DNA of 26,680 nucleotides from an uncultured Oscillospiraceae bacterium (GCA_902497145.1 CABVDR010000036.1:1-26680), one strand, 5' to 3'; shown: positions 7,755 to 15,996, counted from the stretch's first letter. Notes: generated from the letters alone by a model not told the origin. Numbers and translations are program-made.

Positions 7755-7904
7755 ATGGATGGAATGTGGGAACTGTTTTTTGCCACCGGGCTGCCTCAGG
7801 CCTACCTGGCCGCCCGGCGGGAGAAGCCGCAGGGCCGTTTCGACCCTCCCTTGCCGCCCCGAAACGGGGAGACCATTTCCTCGCTGCCGCCGCCGTGGCA
7901 GTGA
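7755..7904 (+). CDS. yqzL: YqzL-like small protein
   Basis: A 49-residue frame with a good site (GGAGGG) ahead of ATG 7755. The N-terminal half reads MDGMWELFFATGLPQAYLAA, which matches the YqzL signature W-x-L-F-x-x-T-G-x-x-x-A-Y-L, and the location between era and recO is the conserved YqzL position in Firmicutes. The second half is proline-rich (PPLPP ... LPPPWQ) and differs from the acidic tail I associate with Bacillus YqzL. Function is unknown in any species I know. Because it is under 60 codons and overlapped by longer spurious frames, automatic annotation could miss it. Confidence 0.75.
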   Translation: MDGMWELFFATGLPQAYLAARREKPQGRFDPPLPPRNGETISSLPPPWQ

Positions 7905-7909
7905 GACTG

Positions 7910-7935
7910 GGGCCCGCTCCATTTGGAGCGGGCCC
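7910..7935 (+). other. Stem-loop between yqzL and recO
   Basis: A perfect 11-bp stem (GGGCCCGCTCC at 7910-7920, complement at 7925-7935) with an ATTT loop starts 5 bases after the yqzL stop. Only ATCTT follows, not a T-run, so it may be a weak terminator or an mRNA stability or attenuation element lowering recO expression. Confidence 0.6.
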
Positions 7936-7961
7936 ATCTTACATAAAAGGAGCGTTTTGCC

Positions 7962-8711
7962 ATGCATCTGCACACCAAGGCCCTGGTTTTGCGGGAGACA
8001 GCCTACAAGGAGTCGGATAAGATCCTCACCCTGTTTACCCAGGAGCAGGGGAAGCTCACCGCCTCCGCCCGGGGCTGCCGCCGCAAGGGGAGCCCTCTGG
8101 CGGCGGGCAGTCAGCTGCTGGTGTGGTCGGATTTTATTCTCTATGAGTACCAGGGCCGCTGGAGCGTGAAGGAGGCGGAGGTAGAGCGGGAGTTCCGGGG
8201 CATGCGGGAGGATCTGGACAAGTTTGCCCTGGGCTGCTACTTTGGAGAGGTGACCCAGGCCCTGGCCCTGGAGGGGCTGCCCAGTCCGGAGATGCTGTCT
8301 CTCATTTTGAACGGCCTCCACGCCCTGGACCGGCTGGAGCGGCCTCTGGCTCTGGTGAAGGGGGCCTTTGAGCTGCGGGCCATGTGTCTGGCGGGGTATG
8401 AGCCGGTGCTGGATGCCTGTGCCGTGTGCGGCTGCCAGCCGGAGGAACCCCGGTTCCACCTGCGGGAGGGGGTGCTCCACTGCGCCAGCTGCCGCAGCGA
8501 GGTGGGGGACGGGGTGTCCATGCCGCTGGACCAGGGGGCATTGGCCGCCATGCGCCATGTGGCCTACGGAGATCCCAAACGCCTGTTTTCCTTTCAGTTG
8601 GAGGAAAAGAGCCTGTCCGTCTTTGCCGACGTGGCCGAGGCCTACCTGCTCACCCAGCTGGAGCGGGGCTTCAGTACCCTGGATTTCTATAAATCCCTGC
8701 GCCTGAAATAA
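7962..8711 (+). CDS. recO: DNA repair protein RecO
   Basis: The product is 249 residues, a normal length. The N-terminal OB-fold begins with the typical TKALVLRETAYKESDKILTLFT, and the C-terminal helical domain carries a zinc knuckle with C153, C156, C174 and C177. RecO works with RecR to load RecA on SSB-coated single-stranded DNA in RecF-pathway repair. The site AAAGGAG precedes ATG 7962. It is the last gene of the era group, separated from yqzL by a stem-loop, and ends at a perfect palindromic terminator shared with the convergent pepF. Confidence 0.93.
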   Translation: MHLHTKALVLRETAYKESDKILTLFTQEQGKLTASARGCRRKGSPLAAGSQLLVWSDFILYEYQGRWSVKEAEVEREFRGMREDLDKFALGCYFGEVTQALALEGLPSPEMLSLILNGLHALDRLERPLALVKGAFELRAMCLAGYEPVLDACAVCGCQPEEPRFHLREGVLHCASCRSEVGDGVSMPLDQGALAAMRHVAYGDPKRLFSFQLEEKSLSVFADVAEAYLLTQLERGFSTLDFYKSLRLK

Positions 8712-8713
8712 AA

Positions 8714-8750
8714 GAGCCGTTGGAACCTAGGTTCCAACGGCTCAATTTTT
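8714..8750. terminator. Bidirectional terminator between recO and pepF
   Basis: A perfect 30-base palindrome (8714-8743) folds as a 13-bp stem with loop CTAG. It is followed on the plus strand by AATTTTT and preceded by AATAAAA, which reads as a T-rich tract on the minus strand, so it can stop both convergent genes. It begins 2 bases after the recO stop and ends just before the pepF stop. Confidence 0.85.
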
Positions 8751-10551
8751 AGTCCATCAATTCTTCCATCTCGTCCAACAGACGGCCGAACTGGTCCAGT
8801 GCGTCCTGGATGGGCTGGGGGGAGGCCATGTCCACCCCGGCCCCCTTCAGCAGGTCGATGGGGTCCTGACTGCACCCGCCGGACAGAAAGGTGAGGTAGT
8901 CCTGCACCGCCTGGGGTCCGCCAGTGAGAATACGGTTGGCCAGGGCGATGGCGGCGGAGTAGCCGGTGGCGTACTGGAAGACATAGTAGTTGTAGTAGAA
9001 GTGGGGGATCCGGGACCACTCCAGGGCGATCTGGGGGTCGGAGACCATGTCGGGGCCGAAGTAGGCCTCGTTGAGGGCCTGGTACTCCCGGCTGAGAAGT
9101 TCCGCCGTGAGGGTCTCCCCCTGGGCGGCCAGCTCGCCCATGCGCAGCTCAAACTCAGCAAACATGGTCTGGCGGTACAAAGTGCCCTTGAACTGCTCCA
9201 GGAAGTGGTTGATGAGCCAGGCCCGGCGGCGCTTGTCGTCGGTCTGCTTGAGCAGATACTCCATGAGCAGGGCCTCGTTGCAGGTGGAGGCCACCTCGGC
9301 CACGAAGATCACATAGTCCCGGTAGACGGTGGGCTGGGTGCGGTTGGAGAGGTAGGAGTGGACGGCGTGGCCCAGCTCGTGGGCCAGGGTGAACATGCTG
9401 TCCAGGTCGTCCTGGTAGTTGAGCAGAATATAGGGGTGGACTAGAGCGCCGGACATATAGCCGCCGGAGCGCTTGCCCACGTTCTCGTACACGTCGATCC
9501 ACCGGTTGTCCAGAGCCTGACGGATGATGGCCTGGTACTCCTTGCCAAGAGGAGCCACCGCCTGATAGACGGTCTCCTTGGCCTGCTCATAGGGAATTTC
9601 CGCCTCTACCCCGGAGACCATGGGGGCGTACACGTCGTACATGTGGAGTTCCTCCACCCCCAGCAGCTTTTTCCGCAGACGCACATAGCGGTGCATCTTG
9701 TCCAGATTGGCCCGGACAGTGGAAATAAGGTTGTGGTACACCTCTTCGGGCACGTGGGTGCCGTCCAGAGAGGCGGCCAGGGCGCTGGGGTAGCGGCGCG
9801 CCTTGGAGAAGAACTGGAGCTGCTTGACCTGGGCGGCCAGAGTGGCGGCCAGGGTGTTTTTCATGCCGCCGTAGACGGAGTACAGGTTTTCAAAGGCAGA
9901 TTTCCGCAAGGTTCGGTCGGAGCTGGACATGAGCAGGGTATAGGAGCCGTTGGAGAGGGGGTGGGCCTGCCCCTGGGCGTCCACCGCGTCGGGGAAGGTG
10001 AGGTCGGCGTCGGTGAGCTTGGAGAAGATGTCGTCGGGGGCCTGGGACAGCTCTCCGGCGGCGGCCAGCAGCTGCTCCTCGGCCTGGGAGAGGGTGTGGG
10101 GGCGGCGGCGCTGGATGTTGTAAAAATAGCGGCGGTAGAGGGTGAGCTCGGGCAGCTGGGCATAAAACGCCTCCAGCCGCTCCTCGGGCAGAGCGAGCAG
10201 CTCTGGCACCTCAAAGGCGGTGGCCCGCACCAGCTCCACATACTGGGTGGAGATCTGCCCCACCATGGCCTGGTAGGCGGCCACCCGGGTGTCCTCGTCG
10301 CTTTTCCGCTGGGCGTAGTCCATAAGCTTGCTGAGCATCTCCCCGGCCTGCTGCTCCAGGGTGACAAAGTCATAGAGGGTCTGGGCGCTCTCCCCCAGAC
10401 GGCCGGCGTAGCCCTCCAGCTTTTGGGTGAGGGTTTTCAGGGTCTGGAACTCCTCCTTCCAGGCTTCATCACTGGGGTAGAGGTCGGCGGTGTTCCAGGT
10501 ATACTCCTGAGGGATGGCATCTCGCTGGGGGATAGACTTGCTTTTTGACAT
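8749..10551 (-). CDS. pepF: Oligoendopeptidase F (M3 family)
   Basis: The product is 600 residues, typical of PepF. The zinc site is H391-E392-L-G-H395, with the third ligand probably the Glu in EVASTCNEALL about 27 residues later. The SALVHPYILLNYQ and HSYLSNRTQP blocks and the C-terminal YQYATGYSAA-like segment (VFQYATGYSAAIALA) are all characteristic. It is a cytoplasmic metallopeptidase that trims short peptides, probably recycling degraded protein. ATG 10551 follows AGGAGG. Promoter at 10599-10627 on the minus strand. It is divergent from the his operon and convergent with recO, so it is a single-gene unit. No motif is missing. Confidence 0.93.
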   Translation of the reverse strand: MSKSKSIPQRDAIPQEYTWNTADLYPSDEAWKEEFQTLKTLTQKLEGYAGRLGESAQTLYDFVTLEQQAGEMLSKLMDYAQRKSDEDTRVAAYQAMVGQISTQYVELVRATAFEVPELLALPEERLEAFYAQLPELTLYRRYFYNIQRRRPHTLSQAEEQLLAAAGELSQAPDDIFSKLTDADLTFPDAVDAQGQAHPLSNGSYTLLMSSSDRTLRKSAFENLYSVYGGMKNTLAATLAAQVKQLQFFSKARRYPSALAASLDGTHVPEEVYHNLISTVRANLDKMHRYVRLRKKLLGVEELHMYDVYAPMVSGVEAEIPYEQAKETVYQAVAPLGKEYQAIIRQALDNRWIDVYENVGKRSGGYMSGALVHPYILLNYQDDLDSMFTLAHELGHAVHSYLSNRTQPTVYRDYVIFVAEVASTCNEALLMEYLLKQTDDKRRRAWLINHFLEQFKGTLYRQTMFAEFELRMGELAAQGETLTAELLSREYQALNEAYFGPDMVSDPQIALEWSRIPHFYYNYYVFQYATGYSAAIALANRILTGGPQAVQDYLTFLSGGCSQDPIDLLKGAGVDMASPQPIQDALDQFGRLLDEMEELMD

Positions 10552-10598
10552 AGGAACCTCCTGATAAAAGGGGCCGCAGCCCCGGCATTTTTAATAGT

Positions 10599-10627
10599 AT
10601 GGTAGCACGGGGCGGAAAATATGGCAA
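10599..10627 (-). promoter_or_regulatory. Promoter for pepF
   Basis: On the minus strand TTGCCA (10627-10622), a 17-base spacer and TGC-TACCAT (hexamer 10604-10599, with an extended -10 TG) form a plausible sigma-A promoter. The leader carries a 5-bp GC hairpin (10570-10583) followed by TTTT, possibly a weak attenuator. Confidence 0.5.
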
Positions 10628-10655
10628 CGGTTTTTCCAAAACGGGACAGGGAGGC

Positions 10656-10684
10656 TTGACAAATGGGGTGACAGCGTTTATTAT
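10656..10684 (+). promoter_or_regulatory. Sigma-A promoter of the his operon
   Basis: Consensus TTGACA (10656-10661), an exact 17-base spacer and TATTAT (10679-10684). The predicted start near 10691 leaves a leader of about 44 bases: too short for a T-box or a leader-peptide attenuator, but it holds the TTAG-N4-CTAA dyad. Confidence 0.8.
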
Positions 10685-10696
10685 TACATCATCACT

Positions 10697-10708
10697 TTAG
10701 CGAACTAA
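10697..10708 (+). promoter_or_regulatory. Candidate TrpR-like (HisR/YerC) operator in the his leader
   Basis: TTAGCGAACTAA has 4-bp inverted arms (TTAG/CTAA) around CGAA. It sits 12 bases after the -10, over the first transcribed bases, where a bound repressor would block transcription. The arms and spacing resemble the TrpR operator core CTAG-TTAA-CTAG, and TrpR-like YerC proteins are proposed his regulators in Firmicutes. The assignment is an inference from similarity and position. Confidence 0.45.
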
Positions 10709-10734
10709 TGAAATGAAAACAAGGAGGCCGTCCT

Positions 10735-11790
10735 ATGTCCACCTTTTTTAGCTCCCAGTTGAAAAACCTGGCGCCCTACACCCCCGGCGAGCAGCCCCAG
10801 GATCAGCAGTACGTGAAGCTCAACACCAACGAGTCCCCCTATCCCCCTTCGGCCGGGGTGATCGCTGCCCTCAACAATAAGGAGGCCGCCGACCTGCGCC
10901 TGTACTCCGACCCGGAGTGCAAGGAGTTAAAAAAGGCCCTGGCGGGCTACTACGGGGTGGAGCCCGAGAACGTCTATGTGGGCAACGGCTCCGATGAGGC
11001 CTTGAACTTTGCCTTCCTCTCCTACGCCACCGACGGCCGGGGTGTGGCCTTTGCCGACATCACCTACGGGTTCTATCCCGTCTTTGCCGACCTCTACCAC
11101 ATCCCCGTGCAGATCGTCCCCTTGAAGCCCGATTTTTCCATTGACCCCAAGGACTACTACGGCCTCAACAAGACCATCGTCATCGCCAACCCCAACGCAC
11201 CCACCGGCCTGGCCCTGAGCCGGGACGAGATGGAGGGCATCATCAAGGCTAACCCGGACAGCGTGGTGGTGGTGGATGAGGCCTATGTGGACTTCGGCGC
11301 CGAGAGCTGCGTGGAGCTCACCAAGACCTACCCCAACCTGCTGGTGGTGCAGACCTACTCCAAGTCCCGGTCCATGGCGGGTGCCCGCCTCGGCTATGCC
11401 ATCGGCAACGCGGAACTCATTCAGGATTTGGAGACAGTGAAGTTCTCCACCAACCCCTACAATGTGAACCGTCTGACCCTGCGGGCGGGGGTGCAGGCCA
11501 TCGCCGAGCAGGACTACTATACGGAAAACTGCAAGAAGATCATGGCCACCCGGGCCTACACCAAGGAGAAGCTGGAGGCGCTGGGCTTTACCGTGCTGGA
11601 CTCCCGCTCCAATTTCCTCTTTGCTAGGAAGCCGGGCACCGACGGCGGGGCCATTTACCGGGGCCTCAAGGAGCGGGGCGTGCTGGTGCGCCACTTTGAC
11701 AAGGACCCCATCCGGGATTATAATCGCATTACCATCGGCACCCAAGAGCAGATGAATATTTTCTTAGAGAAGCTGGAGGAACTGCTATGA
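10735..11790 (+). CDS. hisC: Histidinol-phosphate aminotransferase HisC
   Basis: The product is 351 residues, a fold-type I PLP aminotransferase. The NPNAPTG block binds the cofactor ring region, VVDEAYVDF gives the conserved Asp and Tyr, and the Schiff-base lysine is K210 in YSKSRSMAGARLGY. It converts imidazole acetol phosphate and glutamate to histidinol phosphate. The HisC assignment over other aminotransferases of the family rests on being first in an intact his operon. AAGGAGG precedes ATG 10735. The stop overlaps the hisB start (ATGA). Operon promoter at 10656-10684. Confidence 0.93.
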   Translation: MSTFFSSQLKNLAPYTPGEQPQDQQYVKLNTNESPYPPSAGVIAALNNKEAADLRLYSDPECKELKKALAGYYGVEPENVYVGNGSDEALNFAFLSYATDGRGVAFADITYGFYPVFADLYHIPVQIVPLKPDFSIDPKDYYGLNKTIVIANPNAPTGLALSRDEMEGIIKANPDSVVVVDEAYVDFGAESCVELTKTYPNLLVVQTYSKSRSMAGARLGYAIGNAELIQDLETVKFSTNPYNVNRLTLRAGVQAIAEQDYYTENCKKIMATRAYTKEKLEALGFTVLDSRSNFLFARKPGTDGGAIYRGLKERGVLVRHFDKDPIRDYNRITIGTQEQMNIFLEKLEELL

Positions 11791-12374
11791 GAACCGCTGC
11801 TGTTGCCCGGAAAACCAATGAGACCGATATCCGCCTGTCCCTGAACCTGGACGGCACCGGGAAGAGCACGGTGGACAGCGGCGTGGGTTTTCTGGATCAC
11901 ATGCTCACCCTCCTGGCCCGCCACGGCGGGCTGGACCTGGAGGTCACCTGCCACGGCGACACCCAGGTGGACGACCACCACAGCGTGGAGGACATCGGCA
12001 TCGCCCTGGGGGACGCCTTTGCCCAGGCACTGGGGGACAAGCGGGGCATCAACCGCTACGCCTCCCTCCATCTGCCTATGGATGAAGCACTTGTCCTGTG
12101 CGCCATCGACATCTCCGGCCGGGGGGGCTACTACGACGGCCTGGAGATCCCCACCGAGAAGATCGGGACCTTTGATACCCAGCTGGTGTATGAGTTCATG
12201 GAGGCCTTCGCCAACCACGCGGGACTCACCCTCCACCTGCGCCAGGTCTGCGGCCGCAACTCCCACCATATCGTAGAGGGGGCTTTCAAGGCTCTGGGCC
12301 GGGCCCTTCGTCAGGCGGTGGCCATCGACCCCCGGTTTGAAACGGAAATTCCATCCACCAAAGGGATGCTGTAA
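11787..12374 (+). CDS. hisB: Imidazoleglycerol-phosphate dehydratase HisB
   Basis: The product is 195 residues: the monofunctional dehydratase without the N-terminal HAD phosphatase domain found in enterobacterial HisB. The two manganese-binding repeats are present: GFLDHMLTLLARHG with DDHHSVEDIG in the first half, and NSHHIVEGAFKALGRAL in the second. It dehydrates imidazole-glycerol phosphate to imidazole acetol phosphate. Since histidinol phosphatase is not fused here, the PHP-type hisK downstream fills that step. It starts by a 4-base ATGA overlap with hisC, implying coupled translation. Confidence 0.96.
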   Translation: MRTAAVARKTNETDIRLSLNLDGTGKSTVDSGVGFLDHMLTLLARHGGLDLEVTCHGDTQVDDHHSVEDIGIALGDAFAQALGDKRGINRYASLHLPMDEALVLCAIDISGRGGYYDGLEIPTEKIGTFDTQLVYEFMEAFANHAGLTLHLRQVCGRNSHHIVEGAFKALGRALRQAVAIDPRFETEIPSTKGML

Positions 12375-12387
12375 GCGAGGATTGACA

Positions 12388-13467
12388 ATGCTGGAAGAAC
12401 GACTCAACGGGCTGTACGAGCAGTACGGCTACCGCAAGTTCCGCATGTCCAAGTTTGAGGATTACGACCTGTATGCCCAAAACAAGGACTTTTTGAAAAG
12501 CGGACATATTATCACCTTTACCGATGTGGACGGCGCGTTAAAGGCCCTCAAGCCCGACATTACCCTGTCCATTATGAAGAACAACAATGGCAGCAGCGAG
12601 AAGGTCTACTACAACGAGAACGTCTACCGGGACATGGGGGGCACCTTTAAGGAGATCCTCCAGGTAGGGGTGGAGTCGGTAGGCCAGCTGGACCCCTACG
12701 CCGAGGCCGAGGTCATCGCCCTGGCGGCTAAGTCCCTGGAACTCCTGTCTCCAGACTATGTGCTGGATCTGTCCGACGTAAGCTTTGTGAGCTGCCTGCT
12801 GGATGGCATGACCCTCTCCGGCGAGGTGCGGGAGCAGGTGCTGGAGTTCATCGCCCAGAAGAACGCCCCCGGCGTCCAGTCTCTGGCTGACCGGGGGCTG
12901 ATTACCGGGGAGAACGCCCAGACCATCACCCAGCTTATGGCCATCTACGCCCCCCTGCGGGAGGGCATTGACCAGGCCGGACAGCTCTCCCGGGACAACG
13001 CCTCCTGGGAGGCCCTGCGGCAGCTGTCCCTGGTGGCCTCTATCCTGGAGGGCTTTGGTCTGGGAGACCGGGTCCACCTGGACTTCTCCCTGGTGAACAG
13101 CATGGACTACTATAACGGGGTCATCTTCCAGGGGTTTTTGCAAAATATCCCCTTTCCGGTGCTCTCCGGCGGGCGGTATGACAACCTGCCCCGGAAGATG
13201 GGCAAGCAGGTGGGGGCCATCGGCTTTGCCCTGTACATGGGCCGCCTGGAGCCCTACTTCGGCGGGGAGAAGCAGTATGACGCCGACCTGATGCTCACCT
13301 ACGGCCCTGACGCCGACCTGGCCGAGCTGGCCGCCTTTGTGGAGGCTCTGCGTGCCAAAGGGTTAGGTGTCCGCTGTCAGCGGCAGGGCGACCCGGTGGA
13401 AGGGGTGCGCTGCCGCAAGGAAGCGCGCTATGTCCGGGGCATGAAACCCGAGGAGGTGCTGGTATGA
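12388..13467 (+). CDS. hisZ: ATP phosphoribosyltransferase regulatory subunit HisZ
   Basis: The product is 359 residues, a histidyl-tRNA synthetase paralogue lacking the anticodon-binding domain. Synthetase-like blocks remain: ITFTDVDGALKALKPDITLSI, YRDMGGTFKEILQVGVESVG (motif 2 region) and VLSGGRYDNLPRKMG. HisZ carries no tRNA synthetase activity; it joins short-form HisG into an octamer and gives histidine feedback. ATG 12388 follows GCGAGGATT; the frame is open further upstream into hisB but that has no ribosome site. It overlaps hisG by ATGA, matching their 1:1 complex. It is somewhat shorter than many HisZ proteins (about 390 residues), mainly at the C-terminus. Confidence 0.9.
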   Translation: MLEERLNGLYEQYGYRKFRMSKFEDYDLYAQNKDFLKSGHIITFTDVDGALKALKPDITLSIMKNNNGSSEKVYYNENVYRDMGGTFKEILQVGVESVGQLDPYAEAEVIALAAKSLELLSPDYVLDLSDVSFVSCLLDGMTLSGEVREQVLEFIAQKNAPGVQSLADRGLITGENAQTITQLMAIYAPLREGIDQAGQLSRDNASWEALRQLSLVASILEGFGLGDRVHLDFSLVNSMDYYNGVIFQGFLQNIPFPVLSGGRYDNLPRKMGKQVGAIGFALYMGRLEPYFGGEKQYDADLMLTYGPDADLAELAAFVEALRAKGLGVRCQRQGDPVEGVRCRKEARYVRGMKPEEVLV

Positions 13468-14081
13468 TCAACGTAGCCCTGCCCAAGGGGCGGCTGGGAG
13501 AGAGCGCCTACGAGCGCATGGCCGCCGCCGGGTATGACTGTCCCTCCATTTTGGAGAAGAACCGGAAGCTCACCTTTGAAAATCCGGAAAAAGGGGTGCG
13601 GTACTTCTGGGTGAAACCCTCCGACGTAAGTATTTACGTGGAGCGCGGCGCCGCCGATGTGGGCATCGCGGGCAAGGACATTTTGTTGGAGTACCGCCCC
13701 GATGTGTATGAGCTGCTGGATTTGAAGATGGGCAAGTGCCGCATGTGCGTGGCCGGTCCCGAGGATTTTTATGACGACCCCAACCGGCAGCTGCGGGTGG
13801 CAACCAAGTTCCCCCACATCGCCACGGAATATTACGATTCCCGCTCCCGGGACATCGACATCATCAAATTAAACGGATCCATCGAGCTGGCCCCTATCCT
13901 GGGCCTGTCCGATGTGATCGTGGATATTGTGGAGACGGGCAAGACCCTGCTGGAGAACCACCTGGCCCCCCTGGAGACCATCGTGGATATCAGCGCCCGG
14001 TTTATCTGCAACAAGGTGAGCTACAAATTTAAACATGAGGAAATCATCCGGCTGCGGGACGCGCTGGAACGGGATCTGTGA
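13464..14081 (+). CDS. hisG: ATP phosphoribosyltransferase catalytic subunit HisG, short form
   Basis: The product is 205 residues, the short form without the C-terminal regulatory ACT-like domain, which is why a hisZ is needed and found immediately upstream. ALPKGRL opens the protein, GAADVGIAGKDIL lies in the middle, and the PRPP-binding loop is within DVIVDIVETGKTLLEN near residue 155. It makes phosphoribosyl-ATP from ATP and PRPP, the committed step. It is coupled to hisZ by a 4-base overlap. Confidence 0.96.
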   Translation: MINVALPKGRLGESAYERMAAAGYDCPSILEKNRKLTFENPEKGVRYFWVKPSDVSIYVERGAADVGIAGKDILLEYRPDVYELLDLKMGKCRMCVAGPEDFYDDPNRQLRVATKFPHIATEYYDSRSRDIDIIKLNGSIELAPILGLSDVIVDIVETGKTLLENHLAPLETIVDISARFICNKVSYKFKHEEIIRLRDALERDL

Positions 14082-14089
14082 GGCGGCCT

Positions 14090-15379
14090 ATGATTAATAT
14101 TTATGATATGAATGAGGTGCGGGACCAGGATATCTTCCTGCGCCACGATGCGGTGAAGGACGTGTCCCAGCCGGTGGCCGAGATCATCCGTCGGGTACGG
14201 GAAGAGGGGGATGCCGCCCTCTACCACTACGCCCGGGAGTTTGACAAGGTGGAGCTGTCCGCTCTGGCGGTCACCCAGCAGGAACTGGACGAGGCTCTGG
14301 CCGAGGAAGAGCCGGAGTTTCTGGCGGTCCTGGAGCAGGCAGCACAAAACATCCGGGCCTACCACGCCAAGCAGAAGCGGCAGAGCTTCATTATGGAGGA
14401 GAAAGAGGGGGTCATCCTGGGGCAGAAGATCATGCCCCTGGCCCGAGTGGGCATCTATGTCCCCGGCGGCACTGCCGCCTACCCCTCCACCGTCCTGATG
14501 AACGCCATCCCTGCCCACATCGCCGGGGTGGGGGAGATCGTCATGGTCACCCCCCCGGGGAAGAACGGCAAGGTGAACCCCGCCATCCTGGCTGCCGCTA
14601 AGATCGCCGGTGTCACCCAGATCTACAAGGTAGGCGGAGCTCAGGCTATCGCCGCCCTGGCCTATGGTACCCAGACCATTCCCCAGGTGGACAAGATTGT
14701 GGGTCCCGGCAACGCCTATGTGGCCGAGGCCAAAAAGCAGGTCTTTGGACAGGTGAACATCGACATGATCGCCGGTCCCTCCGAGGTGCTGGTCATTGCC
14801 GACGGCAAGTCCAACCCCGCCTTTGTGGCCGCCGATCTTTTAAGTCAGGCGGAGCACGACAAGATGGCCTCCGCCGTGCTGGTCACCGAGAGCCGGGAAT
14901 TGGCCCAGGCGGTGGCCCAGGAGCTGGAGCGGCAGATCCCCCTGTTGGAGCGGGAGGAGATCGCCCGGGCCTCCATCGACAACAACGGCAAGATTATCGT
15001 GGCCCCCAATCTGGAGCAGGCCATCGACGTGGCCAACCGCATCGCCCCGGAGCACCTGGAGCTGTGCGTGGACAGCCCCTTTGACTACTTAAGTCAAATT
15101 AAAAACGCCGGTTCCATCTTCCTGGGCCGGTGGAATCCGGAGCCCATGGGGGACTACTTTGCCGGGCCTAACCACACTCTGCCCACCTCGGGCACTGCAC
15201 GGTTTTATAGCCCCCTGTCGGTGGATGACTTCATCAAGAAGTCCCAGTTCAGCTACTACACCCGCCCGGCCCTGGAGAAGGAGTACCGGCAGGTGAGCCT
15301 GTTTGCCAAGAAGGAGGGCCTTACCGCCCACGCCCGGGCGGTAGACATCCGCTTTGATGAAAAGGAGGCAGGAACATGA
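14090..15379 (+). CDS. hisD: Histidinol dehydrogenase HisD
   Basis: The product is 429 residues. The typical blocks are present: VGIYVPGGTAAYPSTVLM, GPGNAYVAEAKKQVFGQV (NAD region), IDMIAGPSEVLVIAD, RIAPEHLEL and GPNHTLPTSGTARF with the zinc- and substrate-binding histidines. It oxidises histidinol to histidine in two NAD-dependent steps. I chose ATG 14090 because GAGG sits about 6 bases upstream, within the hisG stop region; a GTG at 14078 overlapping the hisG stop would add four residues (MRRP) and cannot be excluded. It overlaps hisH by ATGA. Confidence 0.95.
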   Translation: MINIYDMNEVRDQDIFLRHDAVKDVSQPVAEIIRRVREEGDAALYHYAREFDKVELSALAVTQQELDEALAEEEPEFLAVLEQAAQNIRAYHAKQKRQSFIMEEKEGVILGQKIMPLARVGIYVPGGTAAYPSTVLMNAIPAHIAGVGEIVMVTPPGKNGKVNPAILAAAKIAGVTQIYKVGGAQAIAALAYGTQTIPQVDKIVGPGNAYVAEAKKQVFGQVNIDMIAGPSEVLVIADGKSNPAFVAADLLSQAEHDKMASAVLVTESRELAQAVAQELERQIPLLEREEIARASIDNNGKIIVAPNLEQAIDVANRIAPEHLELCVDSPFDYLSQIKNAGSIFLGRWNPEPMGDYFAGPNHTLPTSGTARFYSPLSVDDFIKKSQFSYYTRPALEKEYRQVSLFAKKEGLTAHARAVDIRFDEKEAGT

Positions 15380-15996
15380 TCGCCATCATCGACTACGGGG
15401 TGGGCAATCTGTTCTCCCTGAAAAGTTCGCTGTCTGCCATCGGGGCGGAGGCGGTGGTCACCCGGGACCAGCAGGTGCTCAATCAGGCCGACCACATTAT
15501 CCTCCCCGGCGTGGGCGCCTTCGGCGATGCAGCGGACAAGCTGCGGGAGACGGGCATGTTCCAGGTGGTGCTGGACCAGGCCGCCGCCGGAAAGCCCCTG
15601 CTGGGCATCTGTCTGGGCATGCAGCTGTTGCTGGAACGCTCCTTTGAGTACGGAGAACACCAGGGTCTGGGGCTCATCCTCGGGGAGGTGCGCCCCATCC
15701 GCCCGGTGATCCCGGCGGAGTTGGACGTGCCCCATATGGGCTGGAACGGCCTGCACTTCCCGAAAGACCGGGCGCGCAGCCCCATCTTTGCCGACCTCAA
15801 CGAGGGGGACCACGTGTACTTTGTCCACTCCTTCGCCGGGTTTGACTGCGGGGACTGCTGCACCGCCACGGCGGAATACGGCCCGGAGCTCACCGCCGCC
15901 GTCCAGAAGGACAACGTGTTCGGCACCCAGTTCCACCCGGAGAAGAGCGGGGACGTGGGACTGAAAATTTTGAAGGCATTTTGCCAATGGAGGTAA
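15376..15996 (+). CDS. hisH: Imidazole glycerol phosphate synthase, glutaminase subunit HisH
   Basis: The product is 206 residues, a class I glutamine amidotransferase. The catalytic triad is visible: C79 in LLGICLGMQ, then H187 and E189 in GTQFHPEKSG. It releases ammonia from glutamine for HisF, which closes the imidazole ring and yields IGP and AICAR. It starts by ATGA overlap with hisD and ends 4 bases before hisA. hisF, its partner, is two genes downstream in the usual order. Confidence 0.96.
   Translation: MIAIIDYGVGNLFSLKSSLSAIGAEAVVTRDQQVLNQADHIILPGVGAFGDAADKLRETGMFQVVLDQAAAGKPLLGICLGMQLLLERSFEYGEHQGLGLILGEVRPIRPVIPAELDVPHMGWNGLHFPKDRARSPIFADLNEGDHVYFVHSFAGFDCGDCCTATAEYGPELTAAVQKDNVFGTQFHPEKSGDVGLKILKAFCQWR

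Noticed and set aside
7741..8169. Longer frames over the era-recO gap
   Set aside because: They overlap recO out of frame and encode Arg/Pro-rich low-complexity peptides; the YqzL frame at 7755-7904 explains the gap.
6753..8558. A 601-codon open frame on the minus strand
   Set aside because: Antisense to era, yqzL and recO; low-complexity translation, no ribosome site and no recognisable domain.
9643..10548. A 301-codon open frame on the plus strand
   Set aside because: Antisense to pepF, with Gly/Val/His-rich composition typical of a shadow frame.
10570..10583. pepF leader hairpin as a terminator
   Set aside because: The stem is only 5 bp; the following TTTT on the minus strand is short, so at most a weak attenuator.
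10685..10734. T-box or his leader-peptide attenuator
   Set aside because: The leader is about 44 bases, with no His codon run, no specifier loop and no terminator/antiterminator pair.
14078..14089. GTG start for hisD at 14078
   Set aside because: ATG 14090 has better-spaced GAGG; GTG would overlap the hisG stop and has no ribosome site of its own. Not excluded.
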